Assembly: GCA_947448025.1 (NCBI GenBank)
Contig: CANFLV010000022.1
Location: forward strand, 1 to 62,659
Direction: 5' to 3'
DNA length: 62,659 bases
From: Oxalobacteraceae bacterium
GTDB taxonomy: Bacteria; Pseudomonadota; Gammaproteobacteria; Burkholderiales; Burkholderiaceae_D
A model generated the notes under the pieces. The model saw only the letters and a program-made list of their open reading frames with translations, did no database searches and was not told where the DNA came from. Numbering within the stretch: the stretch's first letter is position 1; every line of letters begins with the position of its first letter. Made by a program: the position numbers and the translations under genes. Below, piece by piece: positions 7,016-15,614 of this stretch.

Positions 7016-9163
7016 ATGAAAATCCCCCATTTCCGCCTGACCCTCACCGCATTTGCCATCTTCCAGGCTTTCGCATTTTCCGAGAGCGCCCACGGACAAT
7101 CACTGCCTGAAGTGCTGGTATCAGCGCCTCGTCCATCGCTGGTCAAGGCAGACAGCGCCAGCATCGCTGGTTTCGGCGACGCGCCGCTGCTGCAAACTCC
7201 GGCCAGCATCAGCGTCATCACGCGCACGCAGATGCAAGACCTCGGTATCCGTCAGACGACTGAGGCCATGAAATTTGATGCCAGCGTCAGCGATTCCTAT
7301 AACGCGATCGGCTATGCAGAGCAATTCTCGATTCGCGGATTTGCGCTCGATAATGCGACGAGCTATCGCAAGGATGGCCTGGCCATTCCCGGCGACGCTT
7401 CCATCCCGCTGGAGAACAAGGAAGCAATTGAAATCCTCAAGGGGCTGGCAGGTCTGCAAGCCGGTAGTGCAGCACCCGGCGGCATCATCAATTACGTCAC
7501 GAAGCGACCAACAAATGAGAACCTGCGTTCAGTCTCCGTCGGCTTGAGTGAACGCGGCACACGCTATGGTGCTGTCGATCTCGGTGGACGTTTTGATGAT
7601 CGCCGCTTCGGCTATCGCATCAACGCCGCGGCAGAAGCCATGCGCTCTTATGTCAAGGGTGCCGATGGCGAGCGCCAGTTCATTTCCGGCGCATTCGACT
7701 GGAAGCTTACACCACAGGCTTTGCTGCAACTCGATGTGGATTATCAGCGCAAAGCGCAGCTGACCGCGCCTGGCTTCCAGCTCATTAATGGCACCGACCT
7801 GCCGCGCGGGGTCAAAGCTGACACCATGCTCAATCAGCAGCCATGGAGCAAACCTGTGACCACGCGTGACACGAATCTCGGCCTGCGTTTTGAATACCAG
7901 TTCAATAATGGCTGGCAGGCCGTCGTTTCGGCGAACAAGCATGTGTTCAAGCGCGACGATTTCGCCGCCTTCCCGTATGGCTGCAGTAATCAGGGCCTGT
8001 ATCCCGGCTATTGCGCCAATGGCGACTTCGATGTCTACGATTACCAGAGCACGGGCGAAAAGAAAACGCCATTGGGTAGCCAGGCACTGGTCAAGGGCAA
8101 ATTTGCGCTCGCCGGCATCATGCATGCGTTCACGGGCGGCGTGTCGATATCCTCGATCCGCGACAGCTACGGTGATTACGTCTACGCCTACGGATCTGAC
8201 GTGAATTTCATCAGCAATATTTTCCATCCTGTGGTCGTACCGCCATCGAGCGAGAAGACCGGTCCGGTCAGCTTGCGTCGCAGTGAAGATGAGCGCGCCG
8301 TGTTCGTGCAGGATATCGTCGCTTTGTCCAATGCCCTGAGCCTGCATGCCGGTGCACGTTATACGCAAACCAAACGCCTGCAATTCAATGCAGCCGGTGA
8401 GCTGAGCGTGCCTTACGACGAGCATGCGCTGTTGCCGAATCTTGCGCTGGTCTTCACGCCGCTGAAAAACCTCAGCTTCTATGGCGCCTATGCCGCGGGA
8501 CTTGAGCATGGCGGCATCGCACCGCTGGGCACGAGTAACGTTGGTCACCAGCTCGATCCGAGTAAATCGCGTCAGTTTGAATTGGGCGTGAAGGCTGATG
8601 TGCGTCAAGATTTGAGTGTGACAGCCGCGCTGTTCGAGATCACCAAGCCGCTTGAATTTGCGCAGGAAAATGCCGACGGGAGCTCCACTTTCGTGCGTCG
8701 TGGCGACGCCGTTCATCGTGGGCTTGAATTATCTGCACAGGGCCAGCTCGGCGGTGGCTTCAGTGCCTTTGCCAGTATGACAGCACTGAATGCGCGCCAG
8801 CAGGGCACTGGCATCGTCGACCAGGATGGCAAACGCGTCACCAATGTGCCGGAATTGAAGTCAGTCGTGACACTCGATTACGTCTTGCCGCAGCTGCCGG
8901 CCCTGCGCCTGTCTGGCACCTGGCAGCATGCCTCTGACAAGGCCTTTGATGTCAGCAATTCCGTGATGGTGCCGTCCTATGATGTCGCCAGCATCGGTGC
9001 GCGTTACGTCACGAAATTTGCAGGTGCGACGACGACTTTGCGCTTCACAGTCGACAATGTGTTCGATACATTTTACTGGCGTGATGTGACGCCGGCGCTG
9101 GGCGGCTATCTGTTTCCGGGCGCGCCGCGCACATTCAAGCTGGCGGCGCAGTTTGACTTCTGA
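7016..9163 (+). CDS. TonB-dependent outer membrane receptor under TPP riboswitch control
   Basis: About 715 residues, matching the siderophore-type TonB receptor layout. It has a signal peptide ending near SAHG-QS, a TonB-box-like LPEVLVSAP, a plug domain with FSIRGFALD, KEAIEILKGLAGLQAGSAAPGGIINYVTKRP, and a beta-barrel ending in the terminal aromatic AAQFDF. By sequence alone it would be called a ferric-siderophore receptor. The TPP riboswitch upstream instead implies expression when thiamin is scarce, hence uptake of thiamin, TPP or a precursor. Two start codons are possible, 7001 and 7016. I choose 7016 because it gives a cleaner signal peptide (MKIPHFRLTLTAFAIF); neither has a strong Shine-Dalgarno sequence. 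Confidence 0.92.
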   Translation: MKIPHFRLTLTAFAIFQAFAFSESAHGQSLPEVLVSAPRPSLVKADSASIAGFGDAPLLQTPASISVITRTQMQDLGIRQTTEAMKFDASVSDSYNAIGYAEQFSIRGFALDNATSYRKDGLAIPGDASIPLENKEAIEILKGLAGLQAGSAAPGGIINYVTKRPTNENLRSVSVGLSERGTRYGAVDLGGRFDDRRFGYRINAAAEAMRSYVKGADGERQFISGAFDWKLTPQALLQLDVDYQRKAQLTAPGFQLINGTDLPRGVKADTMLNQQPWSKPVTTRDTNLGLRFEYQFNNGWQAVVSANKHVFKRDDFAAFPYGCSNQGLYPGYCANGDFDVYDYQSTGEKKTPLGSQALVKGKFALAGIMHAFTGGVSISSIRDSYGDYVYAYGSDVNFISNIFHPVVVPPSSEKTGPVSLRRSEDERAVFVQDIVALSNALSLHAGARYTQTKRLQFNAAGELSVPYDEHALLPNLALVFTPLKNLSFYGAYAAGLEHGGIAPLGTSNVGHQLDPSKSRQFELGVKADVRQDLSVTAALFEITKPLEFAQENADGSSTFVRRGDAVHRGLELSAQGQLGGGFSAFASMTALNARQQGTGIVDQDGKRVTNVPELKSVVTLDYVLPQLPALRLSGTWQHASDKAFDVSNSVMVPSYDVASIGARYVTKFAGATTTLRFTVDNVFDTFYWRDVTPALGGYLFPGAPRTFKLAAQFDF

Positions 9164-9217
9164 TGGGTTGATCTGAGCAGGGGCGCGCAATCTAATGCGC
9201 GTCTCGCACGCATTTGC

Positions 9218-9982
9218 TCAGTCAGCAGTATTGCTACTGCCACGCTGCCAATGAAAGCGGACATCGTCCACTACCGGCACGATCGTCAGAACGACCAACA
9301 TGCCCGCCAGCGGCAGGGTCGAGCCGAAGCCGATATATTTGAAGCCGAGCGCGCCAGCTACGCCGCCGGCGAAGAACAGGCCGACCAGCGTCGCCAGCAT
9401 GGCCAGCTTGGTGCGGTCGGCAAGGACTTGCGGCTGTTCCTTATCGATGTTGAAGTACATCAGTTTGCCCAGTTCGATACCGATATCGGTGACCATGCCG
9501 GTGATATGGGTGGTACGGATTTCGGCCTTTGACAGCTTTGAAATCATCGCATTCTGCAAACCCATCACGAAGCACAGCAGCGATACCGTGATCGGTACGA
9601 ACAGCCATTGATGCAGGCCTGCCTTGCTGCCGAGTAAGCCGAAGACGACCAGCAGGAAAGCTTCAAACAGCAGGGGACAGGCATACTGGCTGCGCAGGGC
9701 CAGCTTCTGGCCGAGCTTGATCAGGATAGCCGAGCTGGCTGCTCCGAGTATAAAGGACAGCAATGCGCCAAGGCCGCTGAGCACGATGCGCACTTCACCC
9801 AGCACCAGATTGTCCGCCATGCCGGAGACGATACCCGACATATGCGAGGTGTACTGCTGGACCGCGAGAAAGCCACCAGCATTGATCGCGCCGGCGATGA
9901 AGATCAGTACCTGCGCAAGATGACGATTGCCTTTCGGTGTACGTTCGTCGGCGGTCAGGGTACGCAGGTAGGGAATGGGCAT
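9218..9982 (-). CDS. YoaK/DUF1275-family membrane protein
   Basis: 254-residue polytopic inner-membrane protein with about six hydrophobic segments. DUF1275 (YoaK) features are AGAINAGGFLAVQQYTSHMSGIVSGMADNL in the first third and GLQNAMISKLSKAEIRTTHITGMVTDIG in the centre. The biochemical function of the family is not established. It lies convergent to the TonB receptor, 54 bases away, with a short hairpin over the junction (arms 9173-9179 and 9215-9221). It separates the receptor from the pnuC-kinase pair. Whether it belongs functionally to that locus is unknown. Confidence 0.85.
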   Translation of the reverse strand: MPIPYLRTLTADERTPKGNRHLAQVLIFIAGAINAGGFLAVQQYTSHMSGIVSGMADNLVLGEVRIVLSGLGALLSFILGAASSAILIKLGQKLALRSQYACPLLFEAFLLVVFGLLGSKAGLHQWLFVPITVSLLCFVMGLQNAMISKLSKAEIRTTHITGMVTDIGIELGKLMYFNIDKEQPQVLADRTKLAMLATLVGLFFAGGVAGALGFKYIGFGSTLPLAGMLVVLTIVPVVDDVRFHWQRGSSNTAD

Positions 9983-10060
9983 AGTGGGCAGTAGGAATGA
10001 CCAGGGTCGGATCAGGGAACAGGAGCTGCCACTATAACAGGCAGGCTGATTTGATCGGCG

Positions 10061-10588
10061 TTAGCTGAGCTGCTGCTGCAAATGTGCCGTTACCGTCGCC
10101 ATGCGCTGCGGCAGCGCGCCCTCCACCAGCAAGTACGCCACGCCCAGTTCATCCAGCGTCTGCACGACGATGGCATGAATGGCCTGGCGCGCCGCATCTG
10201 AATCGCGCTGCAGACCATCGGCCACCCATGGACAGTCGGGTGCGGCGACCAAGGTCACCTCATAGCGACGCGACGCCGCCAATTGCGCCAGCGGCGCATC
10301 CACCTTGCCAAAACAATAGCGACTGTAAATGGCCGTCATCAACGGGGTCGTGTCGCAGAATACATAGGTGCGCGCGGCGACATGGCTGCTGGCCTCGTCC
10401 TCGCGCGTGACCTGTGTTGTGCCGATGTGGATCTGTTCATGTTCATACGGTACGCGCTGCTGTACTTCAACGAATTCGCGCAGGTATTCCGGTACCCAGA
10501 CGGTCTGATAATGCGCCGCCAGCGCTGCGGCCAGCGTCGACTTGCCCGAGGATTCGGCGCCAAGGATGGCGATGCGCTGGACGCTCAT
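10061..10588 (-). CDS. NadR-like ATP-dependent kinase (ribosylnicotinamide kinase type)
   Basis: About 175-residue P-loop kinase matching the C-terminal kinase domain of NadR. It has the Walker A motif GAESSGKSTL near the N-terminus, EYLREF shortly after, the acidic strand VFCDTTPLMTAIYS, and WVADGLQRD. NadR's nucleotidyltransferase domain is absent. Family members phosphorylate nicotinamide riboside to NMN, trapping substrate imported by PnuC. The ATG at 10588 overlaps the TGA of the upstream transporter (ATGA, 10585-10588), so the two are translationally coupled. The longer frame to 10639 is less likely. The nearby TPP riboswitch raises an alternative, a kinase acting on a thiamin-related substrate. 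Confidence 0.8.
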   Translation of the reverse strand: MSVQRIAILGAESSGKSTLAAALAAHYQTVWVPEYLREFVEVQQRVPYEHEQIHIGTTQVTREDEASSHVAARTYVFCDTTPLMTAIYSRYCFGKVDAPLAQLAASRRYEVTLVAAPDCPWVADGLQRDSDAARQAIHAIVVQTLDELGVAYLLVEGALPQRMATVTAHLQQQLS

Positions 10589-11205
10589 GATGTCTGGACT
10601 TGATCGCGGATGAGTGGCGCCGCGATCGACTTCTTCCATGCGAAATAGCCTATCGTCGCCATGATGATGAACAGCGCATACAAGCCAGCGGTCAGCATCA
10701 GGTGTTTGTACAGGTACAGGCCCACATAGAGGATGTCGACGGCGATCCAGATGAGCCAGTTTTCAAGTTTTTTCCGCGACATCAGAACTTGCGCCAGCAG
10801 GCTGCCGGCTGTCAGGAAGCCATCCATGCGCGGTACGTCCGTATCAGTGTAGTGCCCAAGGAAAAACGCCAGCAGCACAAAACCCAGCGCCCATGCCACT
10901 AACGCCATGCCCCAGCTGTGCTTCGACATGCCCGACGCCTGCAAGACGCTGCGTTCACTGCCGCCATGCAGCCACTGGTACCAGCCCCAGACCGACACGA
11001 TGATGAACACGACTTGCAAGCCCATGTCGCCATACAGTTTCGAGCCGAAGAACACCACGCCATACGTCGCCGACGAAACGATTGCAAACAGCCAGCCCCA
11101 ATGTGATTGGCGGATGTTGAGCCAGACTGTAATGACCGACAGCACAAAGGAGATCAGTTCGAGCGGAGTGGTGGCAAAGCCGGAGAGTTGAAGTACATCG
11201 TTCAT
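10585..11205 (-). CDS. pnuC: PnuC-family vitamin transporter
   Basis: About 206-residue membrane protein with about seven hydrophobic segments. It carries PnuC-family hallmarks: LEFISF-like LELISFVLSVITVWLNIRQ near the N-terminus, and SVWGWYQWLHGG containing the WxxW signature. PnuC imports nicotinamide riboside by facilitated diffusion, while the close paralogue PnuT imports thiamin. Coupling to a NadR-like kinase favours nicotinamide riboside, but the TPP-regulated receptor 1.4 kb away leaves thiamin open. I start at ATG 11205 (MNDVLQL); 11217 and 11250 are alternatives and none has a strong ribosome binding site. I found no TPP element in its own leader. Confidence 0.85.
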   Translation of the reverse strand: MNDVLQLSGFATTPLELISFVLSVITVWLNIRQSHWGWLFAIVSSATYGVVFFGSKLYGDMGLQVVFIIVSVWGWYQWLHGGSERSVLQASGMSKHSWGMALVAWALGFVLLAFFLGHYTDTDVPRMDGFLTAGSLLAQVLMSRKKLENWLIWIAVDILYVGLYLYKHLMLTAGLYALFIIMATIGYFAWKKSIAAPLIRDQVQTS

Positions 11206-11371
11206 CGAGGGAATCATTGAAGGCAGACTGGCTGGCAAGTATAAGGGCAAACATCATCAGTGCTGAAATTGCTCCCAGCAGATCGAGGCAGATCTGGCTC
11301 GGCGTTGCCGAGTTCGGGTACCATTGCTATTATGCAACTGACTGCTTGAATAATGAACTGATGAGGATACG

Positions 11372-11869
11372 ATGAAATCTAGCTTGCTTGCCCGGCTCAC
11401 GCTGATTGCCGCCACACTTTTGCCGCTGGCGGTCGCCGGGGCCGAAACCTTTGCCATTGGCGTCTCGCACAAAGCGAATAATCTCTACAAGATCGACGGC
11501 AAGGACATCCTGATTCATACGCGTGATTGCGATGCATATGGTTACACAGGTAATGCCAGCCTGAAGACGAGCGAAGCCGGCGCTGAATTGCTGTTCAATG
11601 ACACCAAGGAAAAGTGCGAGGTGGAAGGTGTCTTCGACGCTGCCAAACCTAAAAAGATGAAATATGGCGTGACCATCACCCGAGTAGAAAACGACTGGTT
11701 CGAGGTCGGCGGTTCGAAGTTATTCCTGCGCACCGAGCCGCGCTGCATCCTGATGGCCATCAAGGAGTCGGTCACGCTGGAAGTCTCGGGGGACGTCGGC
11801 GGCTATGTGATTTACCCGAACGGCAAAAAATGCAAGGTCGAAGGCATTTATAACCGTGCGCCGATGTAG
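11372..11869 (+). CDS. small periplasmic protein of unknown function
   Basis: 165 residues with a signal peptide (MKSSLLARLTLIAATLLPLAVAGA) and a mature part of about 140 residues. The mature part has several cysteines, in RDCDAYG, KEKCEVEG, PRCILM and GKKCKVEG. The last and second sites sit in similar C-x-VEG contexts, which hints at an internal duplication of a small beta unit. I recognise no family. It is transcribed divergently from pnuC and ends at a strong terminator shared with the convergent MipA gene. Confidence 0.75.
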   Translation: MKSSLLARLTLIAATLLPLAVAGAETFAIGVSHKANNLYKIDGKDILIHTRDCDAYGYTGNASLKTSEAGAELLFNDTKEKCEVEGVFDAAKPKKMKYGVTITRVENDWFEVGGSKLFLRTEPRCILMAIKESVTLEVSGDVGGYVIYPNGKKCKVEGIYNRAPM

Positions 11870-11904
11870 GGCGTAGCCTGCATTGGTTGAAATGACGAAC
11901 GAAT

Positions 11905-11942
11905 AAAAAGGGGCATGTCGCAATCGCGACATGCCCCTTTTT
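11905..11942. terminator. bidirectional intrinsic terminator
   Basis: A perfect 17-bp stem (11905-11921 with 11926-11942) and an AATC loop. An A-run leads in on the left and a T-run leads out on the right, so it can terminate both the rightward 11372 gene and the leftward MipA gene. Confidence 0.92.
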
Positions 11943-11960
11943 TTAGCCCGGCCGCGAGAC

Positions 11961-12791
11961 TTATTCGCTTGCGCGCCTCGCCGATTCTTTCCAGGTGTAG
12001 ACGAGACCTGCGCCGACAGTCGCGCCGGTGGTTTTTTGCACGAGTGGGCTGGTTTGATTGGCCGCGCCAGCGACGCTATCGATGCGGGCGAAGCCGAACA
12101 CTCGTAAATCGGGCGTGACCAGGCGCGACAGTGATGTCGATAGGCGCCAGGTGATCAGGCCGCCGCCGGCCGCATAAGCCGGACGCCCAGACGCGGCATA
12201 GGCAGGTGCGACGCCATAGAAGGTTTCATTGAGTGCGCGGTCGCCGAACACGGCGCCGATGCTGCTGCCATAGCTCCAGCCGCCCGATGAGCGTCGCTCG
12301 AAAATCAGGGTAGGCTCAAAGGCCACGCCTTTTTGCCGGAAGTGGTCGCTTAGATCGAGCACGCCACGTAGCGGAAATTCAGCAGTGATCTTGCCGCCGC
12401 CAGGGCCCGCACCGAGATTCCATTTCAGACGCGGCCCGAATTCGAACAGCGTGCCCAGGCGTGGCATGCCATGGCGGATTTCGATTTCATCGGACTTGGC
12501 GCCGAAGGCACCAGCCACGCCGACATCGACTTCAAAGGTCGGCGTCTTGATCGCCCTTACACCGGCGCCGCTGCGGTCAACCCGGAAGGTTTCGCCGCGA
12601 TACAGGAAAAATGGCAAAGCCAAACCGCGCGCCACATTTTCAGACGCGCCGGGATACGCTTGCTGCGAGACAGCGACGCCGATCGCGCCTAATTCCCACA
12701 GCGGCAGGCTGGGATTCTCTTCGGCGAAAGCGGGTAGGGTGATGCTGATGAGTGCGGCGGCAAGGCAGCGGGCGAGCAGGGCATTTTTCAC
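11961..12791 (-). CDS. MipA/OmpV-family outer membrane protein
   Basis: 276 residues with a signal peptide ending at PAFA-EE. MipA/OmpV features follow: LPLWELGAIGVAVSQQAYPGA, RGLALPFFLYRGETFRVDR, FGPRLKWNLG and the barrel-like C-terminus. Family members are outer-membrane beta-barrels; in E. coli MipA scaffolds murein synthases and hydrolases. The start is a GTG at 12791 (GTG AAA AAT), with AAGAAAA just upstream. It is monocistronic as far as can be seen, ending at the bidirectional terminator. Confidence 0.85.
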   Translation of the reverse strand: MKNALLARCLAAALISITLPAFAEENPSLPLWELGAIGVAVSQQAYPGASENVARGLALPFFLYRGETFRVDRSGAGVRAIKTPTFEVDVGVAGAFGAKSDEIEIRHGMPRLGTLFEFGPRLKWNLGAGPGGGKITAEFPLRGVLDLSDHFRQKGVAFEPTLIFERRSSGGWSYGSSIGAVFGDRALNETFYGVAPAYAASGRPAYAAGGGLITWRLSTSLSRLVTPDLRVFGFARIDSVAGAANQTSPLVQKTTGATVGAGLVYTWKESARRASE

Positions 12792-12906
12792 GGCGTTTTC
12801 TTAATAAATGGAAACATTGCTGCTAGTTTAATGGCTATTGCATCCGTGATGAGGAAATGAATATATGAACTGCCAGGCGGGACTGGCATGCCAGTCAATG
12901 TCGACC

Positions 12907-12945
12907 TGCGCAGCAGGCAGATTGCAAGAACCTGCCTGCTGCGCA
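12907..12945. repeat. 14-bp perfect hairpin between MipA and potassium channel genes
   Basis: Arms 12907-12920 and 12932-12945 are exact reverse complements with an 11-base loop. There is no T-run on either side. It lies downstream of the leftward channel gene and upstream of the leftward MipA gene, so it may protect or end the channel mRNA. Confidence 0.7.
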
Positions 12946-13003
12946 CATCTGTGTGATTCGTTTGCTTACGATGTTGTTTCGCGCGATGGGCGAAACGGCG
13001 TGC

Positions 13004-14050
13004 TCAGGACGTGAGGCGTGTTACCCGGTCCTTGAACTCTTGCGCACTTAATTCTTTCAAGTCGTTTTCCTGCGCAGCCGTGATCAGTTTCAATTCATGC
13101 AGCATGCTCACGACATTGTCCCGTGATGGCTTGTGCGCAGCGTTCGTCGCCGCGTCATCGAGATGCTCGCCAAACAGGACGACCATGATGGTTTTGCCGA
13201 CGATATTCATCAAGATACCGAACAGTACCAAGCCCAGCAACATGGTGACGCCGCCAATGACGCGTCCCCAGAAGGTCAGCGGGAACATGTCACCGTAGCC
13301 GGTTGTGGTCAGGGTGACGATACACCACCACATTGCCGTCGGAATCGAGGTGTAGAAGCGCTTGTCTTCCGGAATCGGGTTACCACTGACTGGATCGACC
13401 GGCATGAACTTGGCCGCCTCCGGTGGCGCGCCTTTCGGCAGCGGCTCTACCAGAAGATGTGCATCCAGCGCCGCCTGACCATGCGCCATCGATTCCGCGG
13501 AATACAAACCGCCTTCGACGTAATACATCAAGGTGCTTGAGATCATCATCACCGAAAACAAGGCGATGAAATAAATCCGCAAATTCGTGACGATGGGGTT
13601 GGTTGACTTGACGGTCTGGGACAAATTCTGCAATGCCATCTTCGCCATCTTCAACACACGCAGTACCCGAACAACGCGCATGAGTCGGAAGACTTTCGCA
13701 CCTTGCAAGGCAGTCAGGTTCAAGACCATCATGAAGGTCGGAACGATGGAAATCAGGTCGACCATGCCCCAGAAGCTGAAAAAATACTTGAGCCGGCTCG
13801 GCGCAAAGTAGAGGTTCGACAGGTAATCAACCGTGAAGAAACTCACGGCGACGAGTTCAATGACGCGAAACCAGTGTTCATGTGTCGTGGCATAGGGCTC
13901 AACAGTTTCCATTGCCAATGAGAGGCAGGAAATGAAGATCCAGAAATTGATGATGCCAACCCAACGGTGGAAAGCGGTACTGTGTGGGTTGGTGAACATG
14001 GCGCGCCAGGTACTTTCATCCTGGTGCGAAGTGGGCGATGTGGTGATCAT
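13004..14050 (-). CDS. voltage-gated-type potassium channel / ion transporter
   Basis: 348-residue six-transmembrane cation channel. S1-S4 occupy roughly residues 30-160, with an S4-like arginine ladder RLMRVVRVLRVLKMAKM. A pore loop carries the potassium selectivity filter TTTGYGDMFPL near residue 262. An unusually long S5-pore linker (about 60 residues, from VEGGLYSAES to RFYTSIP) precedes the filter. The cytoplasmic C-terminus is short and lacks an RCK/TrkA-N domain. AAGGAA lies about ten bases before the ATG at 14050. Potassium selectivity is inferred from the filter. Confidence 0.88.
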   Translation of the reverse strand: MITTSPTSHQDESTWRAMFTNPHSTAFHRWVGIINFWIFISCLSLAMETVEPYATTHEHWFRVIELVAVSFFTVDYLSNLYFAPSRLKYFFSFWGMVDLISIVPTFMMVLNLTALQGAKVFRLMRVVRVLRVLKMAKMALQNLSQTVKSTNPIVTNLRIYFIALFSVMMISSTLMYYVEGGLYSAESMAHGQAALDAHLLVEPLPKGAPPEAAKFMPVDPVSGNPIPEDKRFYTSIPTAMWWCIVTLTTTGYGDMFPLTFWGRVIGGVTMLLGLVLFGILMNIVGKTIMVVLFGEHLDDAATNAAHKPSRDNVVSMLHELKLITAAQENDLKELSAQEFKDRVTRLTS

Positions 14051-14328
14051 GATGAGATTATTTCCTTATTAAAAAAACAAGCACCGGCTTGCCTTGAGCT
14101 AGCTACAGGAAAGGGAAATGTAAACTAAGCTTAATTTTAGGGAATAATAATACAACAAGTGCAACTGTTGTCATATAGCAATACGTCTCATGTCACACCG
14201 GATAAGCGGTGAAAATTGATCTTGCCGCCTCAGGTGACGTGATGAATTTTTTCGGGGTGTTCAATTCAGACTATGTGTCGCAAAGCCGGAGTCGCGTAAT
14301 CAGTCGGCGCGTATCGTGCCTGTGCGTG

Positions 14329-15354
14329 CTAAGTGCTTTGCCGCAGCACCAGCTCATAGCCTAAATCGAGGCTATGTTGCTCTACAGGCTGATTTTTCAT
14401 GAGTTTGAGCAGCATGGCAGCGGCTGCCGAACCTATCTGGGCCAGCGGCGTATGCACCGTCGTCAAGGGCGGATACATCAGGTCGCTGCCGCGCAAATTA
14501 TTGAACCCGACAATCGCAATCTGTTGCGGCACCTTGACCTGCAGTCGGATGGCAGTGAGCAGGGCGCCTTGTGCCAGGTCGTCATTACAAAAGAAAATTG
14601 CATCCAGCGGCGGGGTTTGCCCGATGATCTGCTGGAACATGACGCCACCCAGCGCCATGCTCGACGGCGCCGGATTGAGCCACTCAAGGGTGGGCGAATA
14701 CAGGTCCGCTTCACCGAGCGCGCGTTTCCAGCCATTGAGTCGTTGCAGCGTACGCGGGTCGAGCTGGGCGGCAGCGAAGGCGATATGTTGATATCCCTTC
14801 TCCAGCAAGTGGCGGGTCAGGTCGTAAGCGGCATCGGCTTGTGAGAATCCGACGCTGAACACATCGCTATTGGTCGACGTTTCCATCAGGTAGACACAGG
14901 GAACGTCGCTTTTATCAATCAGCTGTTGCGCTGCCGCCGTACGATCAAAACCCGTGACGAGCAAGCCAGCAGGACGATGCATCAACTGGTCGCGCAGCAG
15001 CTGTTCTTCTTCCGCTGCATTGTAATGGGTCACACCGATAAAAGTCTGGTAGCCCTCAGGGCGCAACGTGTGCTGTACGGCTTCCAGCAAGGTCACAAAC
15101 AGTTCGTTGGAGAGCAGTGGAATCAATACGGCCACATGATTGCTGCGGTGGGACGCCAGTGCACGTGCGGCCGGATCAGGAACATACCCCAGCTTTTGTG
15201 CAGCTTGTTGTACGCGTTCGACCAGGACCGGGTCCACCGCCCGCTTTCCGCTCAGCGCGCGTGAGGCCGTCATGGCGCTGACTCTGGCGGCGGCGGCGAC
15301 TTCGGCGAGGGTGACACGACCGGTCGCCCTTAGTCTTGGATTTTGTCTAGTCAT
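14329..15354 (-). CDS. gntR: LacI-family repressor, GntR (gluconate) type
   Basis: 341 residues. The N-terminal LacI helix-turn-helix (VTLAEVAAAARVSAMTASRALSG, about 14-36) and hinge helix (PAARALAS) are followed by a periplasmic-binding-protein-like effector domain. It is divergent from gluconokinase and a TRAP transporter, which is the usual setting of the gluconate repressor. Two TAGCGCTA-centred palindromes in the shared promoter region are likely its operators. Gluconate or 6-phosphogluconate is the expected inducer; this is inference from context. Confidence 0.87.
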   Translation of the reverse strand: MTRQNPRLRATGRVTLAEVAAAARVSAMTASRALSGKRAVDPVLVERVQQAAQKLGYVPDPAARALASHRSNHVAVLIPLLSNELFVTLLEAVQHTLRPEGYQTFIGVTHYNAAEEEQLLRDQLMHRPAGLLVTGFDRTAAAQQLIDKSDVPCVYLMETSTNSDVFSVGFSQADAAYDLTRHLLEKGYQHIAFAAAQLDPRTLQRLNGWKRALGEADLYSPTLEWLNPAPSSMALGGVMFQQIIGQTPPLDAIFFCNDDLAQGALLTAIRLQVKVPQQIAIVGFNNLRGSDLMYPPLTTVHTPLAQIGSAAAAMLLKLMKNQPVEQHSLDLGYELVLRQST

Positions 15355-15512
15355 TACATGTTGATCTTGATGTTGGCTCGCCTATTTACAAAATCCTCAT
15401 CCGGAATGCACGCCTTATTGCGCGGCCTCAGTCCCGCCTTGATTACCATCGTCGCCACGAAGAGGTGGTAAAGGCAGCAAATTTTACGTGACGGCCGGAA
15501 TTGGATTCGTTA

Positions 15513-15526
15513 AGATAGCGCTACCT
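15513..15526. promoter_or_regulatory. probable LacI-family operator 1
   Basis: AGATAGCGCTACCT is centred on the palindrome TAGCGCTA (15516-15523), with matching AG/CT outer arms. A central CG step is typical of LacI-family operators. It is 84 bp from operator 2, close to eight helical turns, so looping is possible. Confidence 0.7.
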
Positions 15527-15596
15527 GAAATGCGTCGGCACAGAAATATTAGCAATATTGTACTGTGAATTCGGCGCAATTTTTTTAACATAACTT

Positions 15597-15610
15597 GGAT
15601 AGCGCTAACC
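15597..15610. promoter_or_regulatory. probable LacI-family operator 2
   Basis: GGATAGCGCTAACC repeats the TAGCGCTA core (15600-15607) with GG/CC outer arms. It ends four bases before the gluconokinase start codon, so bound repressor would block transcription or early elongation. Confidence 0.72.
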
Positions 15611-15614
15611 TAAC

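Noticed and set aside
6603-7099. Short minus-strand frames upstream of the TonB receptor
   Set aside because: They cross the TPP riboswitch and lack ribosome binding sites or recognisable products.
7529-8716. 395-codon open frame on the minus strand inside the TonB receptor gene
   Set aside because: It lies wholly antisense to a clear receptor, has no recognisable domain and no ribosome binding site, and is explained by the codon bias of the sense gene.
11298-11312. Hairpin CTCGGC-GTT-GCCGAG in the pnuC leader as a possible riboswitch
   Set aside because: Only a six-bp stem is seen and the conserved TPP or other aptamer blocks are absent.
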